From: Xylogone sp. PMI_703
Lineage: Eukaryota; Ascomycota; Leotiomycetes
Assembly: GCA_021399445.1 (NCBI GenBank)
Contig: JAJTUQ010000001.1
Location: forward strand, 3,968,001-4,032,000
Reading direction: 5' to 3'
Length of the DNA stretch: 64,000 nt
The stretch's first letter is position 1; each line of letters opens with the position of its first letter. The notes under the pieces were generated by a model, which saw only the letters and a program-made list of their open reading frames with translations, ran no database searches and was not told where the DNA came from. Below, piece after piece: positions 44,333-57,009 of this stretch. The translations under genes were made by a program, and so were the position numbers.

Positions 44333-46508
44333 TTTGCCAGTGTTAAATGTGCTACAAAATCAATGGATATGTTTGGAGGAGGTGAACCACGGGTGGATTA
44401 AGGAGTCCAACGAGACCAAATGATCGAAGTCAACCTAGATAAAATGAAAGTGCAGTATTATCGCCTTGTCTTATTCTCCCCTGTGCCTTTTAAAGAAGCA
44501 TAGGATGTCAACAGGGGTCACGTACATGTAACAGATGTGCAGATGGTACTATCCGTAGTAGGATTTGTAGACTGTTGTTATGCGAGATTGATATGTCTCG
44601 GGAGATGAGGAAGGGAGGGGAGCTGTATGACGGTGACAAATTGAAAATGTTGTTGATCAAGATGAAATTTTATTATATACAGATAGCCTGACTTTGTCAA
44701 AGAGTATGAAGTGTGATAAGAATTTCTGAAAACTGATAAGATCGTGATATTGGTATCGTCGAACCCAAGAGTAGAAGTCAAATAAAAGTACATCAAGTAT
44801 AACCTTACCTTTTATTTTTCATACACAACTCTTCTCTAGCAACAGATATCCGCCATATGCTCCGTAAGATAAAGCTCCTCATCCAATCCAGCCCATCTTC
44901 CCACTATCTCGAAACCCACACCATATCTCATGCATCACGCTAACCCCGCACTCGCTGCCTCCACCACTCACTTACCTTCAAATAGACTCTCCACAATACT
45001 ACAAGTCCAATAGCAACGGATTCATATCGCTTGAAACCCACAAAGCATTCTGCGCTGGAGGTGTGATGCACATCGTTCATCAGACAACCAAACTGCCTAT
45101 GCATCAACATAAACAAAGACAAAGACAAATACCAAAAGATAAAATAACATACATATTTGTCTCACCAATAGAATGGCAAAGATCCACAAATACATGTCTA
45201 TAGAATATCATTCCTATTCCATAGATACAATATCTCACAATCCACGTACTTAGCTATATACAACTCTTCATCTATCTACTAATGGTCTAATAACTTTGTC
45301 TTCTGCTTCTGCAACATATGCGCCACACTCAACATGCGCCACACATAAAATATCGCTAACAGTAACCACTCGCCACAACGTAATCCCAGAGATCTGCTCC
45401 GCGCACGCCACCCCAATTTCCAAGCGCTCCGGGCTCTCCTCCATAAGCACAAAAAAAGAAAAAATTGTGGATACCAATAAAACATGGCATTGATCGTACG
45501 TTCGTTACTACATCCGTACAATTCCGGACATACCATAAAAAGAACTATCAATAGATGGAGAAAATCACATAAGCATTTCTAGCCAGTATGGTACTGTATT
45601 GTAGCCGCAGAAAAGAAACGTACGGAAGTACCGGTACGGTAAAGACGGGGTGAACGAGACAGGGAAGAGACGAGAGCGATAAGAGATAACTTGTGCAACC
45701 CCATCCCCGTACATCGAACTTATGCAGGTACCGCTACCGTACAGGAACTTAACATCCTGTTGAACAACCGTGCACAAGTAATTACGTTTGCGGTACCAGG
45801 TACAGTCAGCGACATACCGCACGCGGTGCGAATGGTACGGTCCCTCATGAGAGGGAGTATTGGTATGGTACCTTGCCGAGTCCCAGGTACAGGAACCGAA
45901 ACTGAGACTGAAACGGGTGCTTACGCAGGTACGGTACGTAGATACTTTCGCTCAGGTACGGGTGGGTACGGGAGTCGCTTGTTGTATGATGGGAGGACAT
46001 AATGCGATTGTTATGGAAAGAAGGCTCGGAAGGGTACGGGTAGGTACATGGGAGAAAGCTTCTTTTATTGTATACATGCAAACGTAGCCTTCATGTGAAG
46101 AGTTGTCATTTTCGGTGGTATGAGAATTGACGGAGGTACCATAGATTATGCGAAGATAACATACCCGGTACCGGCTTCACTTAGATTTCACCATAGCATC
46201 GGCAATTTGAAACTCAAATCAAAGAAACTCTTTCACTCCTATTGCTATGATTTTGATATGCGATTATGCGACATGCCATATGTGCAGACATTCGACAATA
46301 CAAGATCTCTCTCCACATTATCCACAAGAAAAAGAAATATATGAACCGAGTCCAGAATCCATCCCCAGATATACGGTCATTGTCGCGTGCGAACTAGTGA
46401 AAAGAAAAATAAAAACTCCACACCCCCTTGCCCTAGATTTAATTACCCTAGAAATTGAATTAAGCCCACATCGAATGTAGAATCAAGTACAAGAAAATCG
46501 AACTGAAT
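44333..46508. other. Intergenic region between two GPI-protein genes, GTAC-dense
   Basis: About 2.2 kb without a supported gene. From 45620 to 46175 the tetramer GTAC is extremely frequent (listed separately). A short direct repeat (ATGCGCCACAC twice) lies at about 45318-45346. Confidence 0.55.
45620..46175. repeat. GTAC-dense degenerate repeat region
   Basis: By eye I count about 19 GTAC tetramers in 560 bp, where random sequence would give about two. They are mostly within GGTACGG, GGTACC or CAGGTAC contexts. Copies are not in fixed register, so this is not a simple tandem array. Confidence 0.7.
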
Positions 46509-47439
46509 CTAGTTCAATGTGAGAAGGGCAGCAAAGGCAAGGAAGACAAAGGCCAATGGGGAGGCAAGGCCTGCAGCGCTGTTGTTGTCTGGTGGGGGAG
46601 GAGCAGTAGAGCTGGGGGTGGAGGAGGATCCGGCTGATGAGACGGTAGAGGATGCAGTGGAGGTGACAGTGGTGTTGTGCACGCTTGGTCTAGCGGAGGA
46701 GGCTATATGACATGTTAATAAAATGTTCAATGCACCGTGCTGACTCGACGGAACTTACTCAGGGTAGGGGTGCTAGTGGTCCTGACAGAGCTGCTGGTAG
46801 ATTCGGTGGTAGTAGTGCTGGTCAATGGAGGAACGCTTGACTCTGGGGCGGATGAGGCAGCAGAGGAAGCAGCGGAGGAAGCCGGGGCAGAAGATGCGGC
46901 AGAAGACTCAGGGCTGCTGGAGGCAGCAGAGGAGGCACCGGAGGCAGTGGCAGAAGCAGTAGCAGCCGAGGAAGCGCCAGTAACAGAGCCGGAACCGCCG
47001 GTGAGCTGGAACTGAGCGCTGAAGTTTGGCACATTAGAGGAGTCATCGATCTGAAGTGCATAGGTGCCGTCGGCCAAGGATACGGAAGGAGTCCAAGCGA
47101 AAGAGGAACCAGTGAGACCGCCTGGAGAGGATCAATGTTAGCCATCTGAACTGATGATCCTTTCAATGGGAGAGGCAGCGCAGGGTCCAAGTGCTACATG
47201 CACGTAGTGGACACATGCTATCGCCGGAAGGGCTACTTACTAGCAACAGTCATGACGGTTTGCAGGTTGCCGGACTTGCCATTCTTCAGGGTGATAGTGA
47301 CAGGTCCCTGGGCATTGGACCAGGTGAGAGTGAAGGCCTGGCCGGCAGTGAGAGTGCCGAAATCACTGTTGGTGAACTTTGGCTGGGCGAGAGCAACAAC
47401 GAAAGCCGAAGCAGCGAGGAGGGCGGAAGAGAAACGCAT
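46509..47439 (-). CDS. Kre9/KNH1-like Ser/Thr-rich GPI-anchored cell-wall protein (paralogue B)
   Basis: Three exons, 47439-47241, 47121-46759 and 46702-46509, give 251 residues. The signal peptide MRFSSALLAASAFVVALAQ precedes the Kre9/KNH domain, with FGTLTAGQAFTLTWSNAQGP, then GSSFAWTPSVSLADGTYALQ. A Ser/Ala/Thr-rich low-complexity stalk full of ASSAA-type repeats follows. The C-terminal hydrophobic tail is SPLAFVFLAFAALLTLN, with NNSAAG as a plausible GPI cleavage region. Codon use is biased to C/G-ending codons, unlike paralogue A, which suggests high expression. Function is inferred from the family: cell-wall glucan organisation. Confidence 0.88.
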
Positions 47440-50099
47440 CTTGCTGGTATTGGTGAGTTGAGACTCGGATGAGTATTAAGTTTGAATTAGGATTGAATTA
47501 TTCGGCGACAGAAGCGACTGGAGAAAGGACTAGAGAGCGACTCTGGTTAGCTGACCTGTTGACTCGACGGTCTTGTTGATGGTCAACTCTCGCTTGAGGT
47601 GATTGTTCTGTAATAACAATGGGCGTGAAGGATGAAGGATGAAGCTGAAGCAGCATGGCCCAATCCTCAATGCAACAGGGTCTAAAGACGCGTAGTCACA
47701 CCCCGACACAGCACAGTTACAGTATCGAAAGGAGAAAAAGAGTCCAAATTCATAGGGGGGATCTTGTCAACACTCACTTACTTCCTTTTGGGAGACGAGT
47801 CGGCAGCAAAGCAAGACAACAACAATCGAAGATCGAAGAACGAATGTATGGAGTTAAAATAACGACAGACTCACGATGGGAAAAAGGAAGAGAAAGAGAG
47901 AGGCGGAGGAAGCGCGGAGGGATAAATGGCAGGGCGACAGGGTGGGAGTGGAAGGGGGAGAGAGCGAAAAAAGCCACTCGAGCCAGCCGCAAGTCGTGAG
48001 TCTGAAAGCGGGAATGCGTGGTGAGTGGTGAGATTATTAGCTCGCTCCATAATGCCTCTCACCCATGCCCATGACGCCTTTTTCCTCCAGAGGCGCGCAA
48101 CAAAAATCCTGCCATCCCAGTCTCCTCCAAGCAAGCGGGCTAGATTGGACGGGGCGCAGTCAAGCCGGTCTGACTTTGCTTGGCTCTGGGGTTGCTTTTG
48201 CTGCCTTCCTTCCTGCCATCCTTCCCTGCCTCCTCTTCTTCCCCCCTTGCATAAGGAATGTCGCGACGAGCGATTGGACAAGCGCCACAGGGGGAGACAA
48301 GCACGTAACAGGACGGTATTGGAACTCACCTCTCCCTGCCGTCTGCCTCCTTCTCTTCCTCATCAATGAAATACCGATCACGACGTCATATAATTTCTGT
48401 ACTCGAATACGATCTTATAAGAAAAATAGCATAAAAAGCTTAAATAGCGCGGGGAACCATCAAAAACCTCGTATTCCTGCTCACCCCTGGCGCAATCGTG
48501 CGTCCTGCAGCCCTTTTGCCCAACCCCGTATCGTACTCGGCTTGTTATCGATTACAGTTATCACGGTACGTACAGTAGCACCGACCTCGTATATTTGCAA
48601 AAAAAAAAACTCTATTATGTGGTTCGCCCTTTTTGCGGCTCTGCTCTGTCTCCATTTCTTGGCGTTTTAGGGTGTGTGCTGTTGTTGATCGTGAACATCT
48701 TCCTATGTGTGTGCCATACTGTGGTATGTGCTCTGCTTGTTATTATGGGGAATGGAGAAGAAGACGGGGGATCCTTCTTGAGGCTTCAAACCTAACATCT
48801 CTCTCTCACTCCATTGACACAACATCTCTTTACTGTAGGCTACGGTAAGAGCCTGCCTGTCTGCCCAGCCATTGTAAATAAATTATCTCCACACACACAG
48901 TACCTACAGTACAGTACGTGCGGTACAATACATGCACATATACTCGTACATTCAGAAATCTTCCACCCAGAGCCCATATTTACGTACACACCGCGCCACA
49001 CCCACCCACACCCTACACCAACACCAACACCAACAAAATCAATACTTCCTCCACAGTACCTCTACCCCTCCGTGGACATAATACGGAGCAATCAGTAAGT
49101 AAAATCGAACAAAAACAGGTGAATAAATTACGTGGTCAATACAACACTTCCCTTCCCACCCGCGCAACCACCGACCCACCAGAGTACACCGAATTCACAA
49201 CCCGTCCACCGCTCTTCTCTTCTCTCTCTTCGAGTAGTTGAGATCATGTCGCATATTTTTATTTTTATTTTAGCTCGTCGAGTTCTGGACTCTGGCTGGG
49301 AGAGAAGTCCCCACTAGGTCAACGGTAGTCCAGCCACTGCACCGTATTATGCCAGCCTTCGGGGTCGGCGGGGTGAGGAGGAGGGGCTGGATGTTGTTGT
49401 TGTCGGCGATGACACCTTTTGCGGGACCAATCACTGCGCAATCGACGATACCTCCGTGTGCATTTCTGTTGGTTGGCTCGGGTGCAATCAATTAATACAC
49501 AGCTGCAGCAGTTGCAACGGTCGGTGGCTGGCATGGCTGCTGCCTCTCTGATCCTTCCTCTATTTTCTTACTCACATCCACAGAATACCCATATCCCATG
49601 TATGCTGTAGGAACCATACTTTTGACAATAATAAAATCTATTTGGGGGACTATCTTCGTCTATCTGAGGTCCAGGAACTAGCGCATCCAAACTAATGAGT
49701 CCTGCGGACACTATCCTATCACACCAAAAACCAGGTACCACAAATCCAGACCATCGTTCCATTTTAGTTTGCCCCCTCCACCTTGTCTCCCGCGCTGTCC
49801 TGATACTAAAAAAAGTCTCCCAGAACCCCCATATATACGCCGAGTTTCGCAGAAAGAGGCTCTTGCGGCTGTGTGTCCGTCTGATCCTGGCCGTTCTGCC
49901 GTAAAGTATATATCAATATGGTCCCCTGGGGTAACAAAAAAAGACCCTAACCATAAAAGAAACTAGTCGTACAATTCGAGGAAAAATAGATAAAGCCGAT
50001 CAACCCAATCTGTAAGGAAAAACTAGAGTAACACTAGAGTAACGGGATGATTGCTTTTTGAGGTAAACAGAAGGCCGCCGTGCTGGTATACAGACCTAT
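47440..50099. other. Long intergenic region, no supported gene
   Basis: About 2.66 kb upstream of paralogue B and downstream of the RAD53-type gene. It contains purine/pyrimidine-biased tracts (47850-47990), a GC-richer patch (48060-48330) and a second GTAC-rich patch (about 48565-48985). It also holds ACACCA-type simple sequence near 49000-49035. ORFs on both strands have no recognisable domains. It may be a long, complex promoter of the wall-protein gene. Confidence 0.5.
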
Positions 50100-53000
50100 T
50101 CATGTTGTGGCAGAGGCAGCAAATCTCGAGGGTGCACCAGAGACCGGAGGCGTGCTCTTATCAGTGAAATGTCTCGCCGGAGGGGTAATCTTCCTCAGTT
50201 TCTCCTTTTCCTCTCTTTCAGTAAGCTCCTTTCGGAGTGCAGCTTCGCGAGCCAGTGCCACTTGCTCAAGCTCGTTGAGAATCTCGCCTTCTTCCAATAC
50301 TTTGAAGGGCTCTCCCGGTTGTCGGATTTCTCTAGATTGTCCCCAGAAGCACTCGAAGCGAAAGCGAACGAATTGGCGGTCGTCCTTGTCATGGATCCAT
50401 ACCGTGATCAGATCTCCATGGCGGAGCTCACCCCAGTACTTCGAGATATCCTCTGGCTGCCGAGAATTATAAGACGTAAGCTTCAGGCCATTGACATATA
50501 TGCCCACGCTTGCTTTAGTCGAAATGTAGAATGCAAAGTCTTGATCATTGCTATCTCTGTTGTTCCATGGCTCCGAATAACTTGCCTCAGTACCTTCAGA
50601 TGTCATATAGAAGCCCGGTTTGAAGAGAAAAATCTTGAACGCGTATTTGGGAACCTTGACCTCCATACTATTGCCATACTTAGCCGTGTTGGAGCCACCA
50701 CGACCCCAGCTCGTGATCGCCTCTGTGATATTAAGCGTAGGCATCGACAGGCAGCTATTTTGCGTTGGAACCATTTTAGCAAGAATCTTTTTTGGAGGGA
50801 GGAAGTCGATTATGGTAGATGCTTGTGAAGCCGAATCGGGGATTTCACTATTTCCTCTCCGAACTGTCGGCATGTTGGTGGTCGTAGGATTTGCAGATGT
50901 AGCGCGTTCACCTAAATTGACTGCTGCTTCATCAAGGTTCCGATCGTCTCGTTTCATTGCCATGCGTCGGGGCCCGTCTTTCAGAGGCACCGAATGAGCG
51001 CGAGTGGCAATGTCAGGTTCGGCGGAAGGGCTTCGACTGGTTCTGAAGCTCTGCATAGTCATCTCAAAAGTCTTTCCGCCCGGTTCAAATGTTTCGCCCT
51101 TGGACTTGCAATATTGACCAAATGCATGATAATCAGAAACCATCATCCTAGGATAGTTGTTATGGTGTGTTGATCTATCTGCTGGGTCCCAGAAGATGCT
51201 CGGTGGGACTGCACAATCGATCTCTCTGCCCGATACGCGTCTCTTCTTAGGGAGATCTCGAGGCCGCCAGTCGTCATCATCCTCCTCTTCTTGGGGATCG
51301 TCTTCGCGCCGTCTTCGAAGGCTTGTAACAGCTTCAACATATTCAGTCATCGGTAGCTGTGCGTTTTCCGTGGCTGGAGATGCTGACGGCGAAGGAGAGG
51401 CCATATTGAGCTGTCCTACCAAAGATTCTGTACCTAGTAAGCTTGTTCCTCTAGCAGCACCGTTGCCATCATCATTACGAGTTGGACCCTCAGGCGTTGG
51501 AGGTGGTCGCATGGTAGCCGCTGTATTTGGTCTTGCAGTCTCTTGTGATTGAGTAGTTGGTCCACTGTCTTGATTAGAATAACTGTAAAATTGTCCCGAC
51601 TCTGACTCGTTGGAAAGCAGAGAGCCACTAAATGGTCCACGACGATTTGGTGATGGATGAGGAAGGAGGTCTGAAGGAACCGCCCCGGAGCTTCCTATCG
51701 CGGAGAAACCAATCTCACCAAATAAACGATCGTTTGCACCACCGTTAGCGGCAGTTAAATTGTGCACAAAGCTATAGCTTTCACTGGAGTCTCCTTCGCT
51801 AGTAACAAAACTGCTTGGTACTTCCAAACGCTGACTCTGTGGATAAGCATGTTGGTTTTGTTGCAAAGGATCGCTAGAGGTATCATCGGCGATAACATCG
51901 CCATAATCTTCAAAGCCCTCATCCTCAAGCTCTACATCCTGCTCGTGAATGCTAAGTTGTGATGCTCCTTTTTCGATATCCTCATCGGCAGATCCAACGC
52001 GTATCATATCAACTTCGTCTTCTTCAATTGACATTGCTAGGTTATCATCACTGACCAGCCAAGGACTAGTTTCGAGAATCGGGATTGTCGCACGATGTTC
52101 TGGCCTATTATGAAGCATGCTTCGAATAAATCTGATCCCGTCGTCAGAAACCCCGACACGTTGAAGTGGCCGAATATCCAAAGCAGTTGTCATGATCTGA
52201 TTCAAGAGTTCTTGATATGAAGTTCCACTTTGAACAGGGTGTGGAGGGCGTCCACAGAGAGAATAAAACAAGACCCCAGCTAAAGACCAAATATCAACAG
52301 CATGGTCATACCGCTGTGGCCCCTTCTTATCTTTGCCTCTGAGAGTTCTCCGATTGTCTTGGTCGTATTCTCGATACTCCGAATACACTTCGGGGGCACA
52401 ATATAGCAGAGTACCACAGAATGTAGTTAGGAAAGTATTGTCGTTTTCTATCATCTTTGAAAGCCCAAAATCTGTGAGTTTCACATGAATGGGGTCATAA
52501 TTCTGAAGGAGGATGTTATCTGGCTTTATATCACGGTGAGTGATGCCTTTTTCATGGAGATATTTCAGCGCGCTGAGGAGTTGGGTGGCCATTGCTTTGA
52601 CCGTTACCTCTGGCAATGCTCCACGCTTGTTGATTAGAGATCCCAGGTCTCCTCCTGGAATGAATTCCATTATGATATATAGGTGCTCCTCCCAATCAAC
52701 GTGTTCAATATATTGAACAATGTTGGGCTAACTAGTTAGCAATGTCAAGATTCGGTAACACGGGATTCAACTTACGTGAGAGATTTTGCGCATGATGTTC
52801 ATCTCCATGTCAACTTTCTGGTCAAGCACGCCATTCTTCATGAACCGCCTCTTCTCGAGCTCTTTAGCCGCATACGGGACACCATTGTATTTATCGGTGA
52901 TCTTGTATACAACTGCAAAAGCTCCTTTACCAATACAGGCAACTTTATTGTACTTTTTGCCGCCCTTCCATTCTTTCAAATACCTACTTGTAGAGGCCGA

Positions 53001-53876
53001 AACATTTGGGCCATCGCCATCGGGAGTTGGGAAAAGGTTAAGCTAGATCATATCAGCAAATATAACACGAAGAAGTTTTGCCATCATACTGGTTCTTTAT
53101 TTTCTCCTGCGCCAGCAGCTACTGCACGAGCATGCTTCTCCAGTCTAAGATTATTAATGCGCAAATAGTACTTGGACAAATTCTCCTGATAAGCCATCTC
53201 TGAGGCATGATCTCGTTGCGGTATGCGCACTACAAACTTATAATCCTCTTGTGGTGGTGTCATTGTGAGAACAATTGTTGATCCTTGTTGAAGCGTATGC
53301 TTGTAGTCATGGCCATTTTCTTTCTCTTTGTACCGAAGCAAAACGCCGTCCACTGCTGTTCCATTGGTTGATGAATCCTCAAGCATAATGATACCAAACT
53401 CATTGATATATATCCGAAAGTGGATATTGCTGATTCTTTTGATCTCCTGATCCTGGCCCATCACAAAGTCACACCGTTGTTTATTCCGTCCAAACCGGTA
53501 TCCAGAAGCGGGGTCTTTGAGGTCAGCAGAGAGGCGAAGCGCAATATCGCAGAAATCAGTTCCTTGAGCCGCGCCATCATCAGGGTCATTATCCCTTTCC
53601 CGAATCCGCACATCACTCTCGACACTTATCGCATTGTGAGGGTTGCTGTTCGCAATCTGGGCGGCGACACGTCGCGCAGGACCGGAGTACGGATGAAGTA
53701 GGCAAAAAATATCAGCGAGGTCTTCGTCATCAAGGCCTGAATTGCCCTGGCCAAGCCGCCTAGGGTCAATCACAAGTTGGGTAGCTACATAATATGAATC
53801 GTAAGCCTCTATTTTCTGGGAAGATGCCATTATGAAGAAGATGTAATTTACCTGGCTGTGTCGCCTCTTCCTCCAT
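50100..53876 (-). CDS. RAD53/CHK2-type DNA-damage checkpoint kinase (FHA-kinase-FHA)
   Basis: Four exons, 53876-53852, 53784-53090, 53042-52776 and 52727-50100, give 1204 residues. The start MEEEATQPATQ, a short TQ cluster, is supported by splicing of the 25-bp first exon. FHA1 (about 100-192) has GYRFGRN, ISNIHFRIY and SSTNGT. The kinase has GKGAFAVVYK, K300 in YAAKELEK, HRDIKPDN with catalytic D395, DFGLSKM with D415 and YCAPEV. After a long disordered Ser-rich region come a second, diverged FHA-like domain (WGRG at about 1003-1006, then VPKYAFKIF and GIYVNG) and a charged coiled coil. Two FHA domains flanking the kinase is the yeast Rad53 plan. It acts in the nucleus, downstream of ATR/ATM-type kinases, in replication and damage checkpoints. 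The next gene start is far enough away for its own promoter. Confidence 0.94.
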
Positions 53877-54701
53877 GTTTGTGAGGTTTAGAGAAAGAAT
53901 GCCGGTCACTTGCAGTAGTCGTGCAGGAGAAAAAGGAAATAACGACGTGAACGAGGAATAGTCCAAATCGTTAGGGCGATTGATCACAATAGCACTAGGC
54001 AACGACTCGAAAGACAGTAATAGATAGCTATTCCATGTATACCCAAGCACTACAGACGATTATATAGAGATATAGAGGCAGCAAGGCAGTTGCGCGCGGG
54101 TTTGTGAACGAGGGGCATAAGGCCGTTGGGAGTATATCGACCTAGAGGGATTCTCCAAGAACAACTGGAGGAACTGATTACATCGACTAATGCCACAAGA
54201 CGCGGGAGTCTTCGAATAGCAATTGTCGCAGCGTGGTTGTGCAAGTCACATCAGGCAGAGTTCTCGTGCGGTCTCTACAATGTTAGTATTAGTAACGGTC
54301 CTCCCAGCAACCAGAAGAGGGAATCACATTGCGGCAGTCCGGTGTGCAGAATCGCCCTGAACGGGCCCACCGCAGAAGATAACTTTTAGTTTTGAACTGT
54401 CTGGGCAGGTGACAGGACACCGAAGTCGTTCACACGACCTGGAAATAAATGCACAGGTTCGGAGCCTCGAGGTCTGTGTTCCACTCCAAATAAGGCTCCT
54501 CGGCATGTGGTTTATCCACTCCGATATGTCAACAGATTCAGGGGCGACATTAGTCAGCGGAACTTGATAGGTCACGGGAATACAGGTGCATGACTTCAAA
54601 CGGTCAACTGCTAAGTACTCCTTTGCACGGGCTTTGACTCTCTCTGTTTCCTATTCGCTATTGTGTGTAGGATTTTTATAATGACATATGAGTCCCTCTA
54701 G
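53877..54701. other. RAD53 promoter region and 3' flank of the next gene
   Basis: About 0.8 kb. Only short ORFs are seen, with no domain. It contains the 5' region of the checkpoint kinase gene. Confidence 0.5.
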
Positions 54702-56593
54702 TTACCAATAAACTTCCTCACCATTAATATCCTCCCCACCACTAATTTCGCGTTCATCGTCAAACTCATGCTGATCATGACCATATCCATCATAGCTGAC
54801 ATGTACATTCCTTCTGGCCTTGCCTTTAGAAGACTTATTCCTATGGCGGCGACTTCCATATCCATGTATTCCTCCTTGCTTATTGTATGTCTCACTTGAA
54901 AGCTCGCTGGAATGAGTATAAATGCCAGCCCTTAGTCTATCCAACTCTGGGCGAGGGATAAGTTGCGTACTCTCACTCTGGCCTACGTTCTCACCTTCAC
55001 CTGAGAGATGCTGCTTTCCCGGAGAAATGATAAGAGCCTTTTCCATTTCACTAGCAACCTCGCTGATCAAAGGAGATTGGCATCTAGGTATCATTGCCGT
55101 GCTCATGGTATACCTTTGTCTCTCACGGTAATCGCTAAAATCTTGTTCATCCATTGACTCTTCGCTGTATCCAGAATAGGCTCTATGGGACCAGGATTCT
55201 TCTGAGGATTCAGGGGAGCTGGGGAAGCTTGGAGCTTGTGGGGAACCTTGTTTATAACAGGTGTGATTAGGCTCAACCTCGGATATCTCACCAACAATTA
55301 CCCGTCTCCGTTCCCCACGTCTGCGCTGCGCTGATTGTCTGGGTTGATAAGATTTTTGAATCTCAAAACTTTCTTGTCGGGGTAAACAGAGTCTAGATTC
55401 TACGCCGCCTTCAACTGAAGGCTTAGTATCTGCATGCTCATTGCTTTCGTGAACACGGGAGTAAGGCCTTCCCCTATCAGAATCCCGTGCTTGGTTTCCA
55501 CATAACCTATGAAGGGCTGGTTGAACATGATGATGTGAAGGAGCCGTATGCTGAAGATTCGGCGACTCACATTCATCCACGCCACTTCTTCTTAAGCTTC
55601 GATAGCTTTCTGCGTATGTTGTAGTTGAGCCATCATCTTTCCGGCATCGACGACTCTTTCTGGTCCTGTGGCTTCCCCCAGAGTTTTCACTTACAAAACT
55701 ACGTATTTCAGAGCGATCTCCTGATTTAGAACGATATCTGATATCTCTCTCTCTGGATGATGCACGCCTTTTGCCCTTAATCACTTCATCTACCGAATTC
55801 TGCCGTCGTGATCGGTCTATAGATCGCCTATCACGCGCTTCAATTTTCTATATTAACTCATTAGTCATCATCTTTAAAACTACATTGATATAACAGTAGT
55901 CATTTTACTAAAGGAGATGGTTAAGATCTCAATATTATGGCGAAATACCTTCCTATAATTCTTCCTCTTCTTTCTAGGTTCCCGAGTCTCACTCCGCGAG
56001 CTCTCTGTAGAGCTGTCATCTTTCTGACATCTCCGACAGAACGCCGGAGCTGGTATCTCCCCTGGTTTGATGGGATGTTGATGCTGATATTTCCGTGATC
56101 GGAGTCTTTGGCAGTTCGCACAGATATGCAAGGTCATAGTAACAGTGGTCTTAGTTGTCTCATTAGCTGTCCCATCAGCTGGCTGCTTCTCTTCAGAGTG
56201 TCCTTCATTTTGACTCGGGGTAACGCATATTCTAGGAGCCTCAGCTTGGCTTCTGAGGCGGTAGTCTGTACGAATAAGTTTAAGTTGCTCAAGGTCTGAC
56301 TGAGTAGGGTATGGTGGAGCAACCGGTAGCAGGCGCACTGGTTGGAGCTGTACAACTGGCACAACGCCAGAAAAGCTATGGTGGAACAAGGGCGTTAATT
56401 GAGGCGCCTGCTGAGGAGAGTATGTAGGAGCAGTACTAAGCAAAGGTGGTCCGCGTACGTCGAGGGATTGCGATCGTCTCCTGATAAACTTATCTTTCTT
56501 GGACTTCACCATCACAAGGCTGCCATTTATTTTTGTTATATATGGGTGTCCAGCTAATATAACACTGTCTTCGTTAGCATCTGTGTTATCCAT
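54702..56593 (-). CDS. Hypothetical Arg/Ser-rich protein with two CxxC pairs
   Basis: Two exons, 56593-55949 and 55847-54702, give 596 residues. The start is the ATG at 56593 (MDNTDANEDS); an ATG-less upstream extension is rejected. The N-terminal third contains a short ordered segment (VILAGHPYITKINGSLVMVK) and a Pro-rich stretch. A zinc-ribbon-like module follows, CANC, a spacer of about 25 residues, then CRRC (about residues 170-200). The remainder is strongly basic and Ser/Arg/Glu-rich (RRSIDRSRR, RERDIRYRSKSGDRSE) and probably disordered, ending in an acidic tail. Composition resembles RS-type nuclear proteins. I do not recognise the family, and the zinc site is inferred from spacing only. 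Confidence 0.8.
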
Positions 56594-57009
56594 ATCGAAA
56601 TATTTTTGGGCTGAGCGTAGAAGCAAAATATGTGAAAGTGAATAGCAACGTGGTGATTAGAAAAGTTAAAGGTCTGGTTGGTAATATCAACAGCAGATGG
56701 CATCATATATAGCGAGAGAGTTTTCTCTACAGAACCGTAAATGCGGGTTGGCGCTACCTGGAAAGGACAGCGTCGACTTCTCACCCTTGGGTCACTAAGG
56801 CAAGGTCATGGGTCGAGAAGGCCAATAACAAGTATTACTTGTAATTTAATGCTTGATGACATTGCAATCTATAGTCACTGTAAGTAAATTTCGATCCCGA
56901 AGTTTTGTTTGATCAAATATTCTTCGACTAAAAAAAATCTGCTTTTCTTTTATACCACGCTCAGCCAAACACTTGTAAATTATGATACAAACGGCATCAC
57001 TTTCCCTAT
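56594..57009. other. Short intergenic region
   Basis: About 0.4 kb between the 3' end of STT3 and the start of the Arg/Ser-rich gene, both transcribed leftward. Only AT-rich sequence is seen. Confidence 0.55.
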
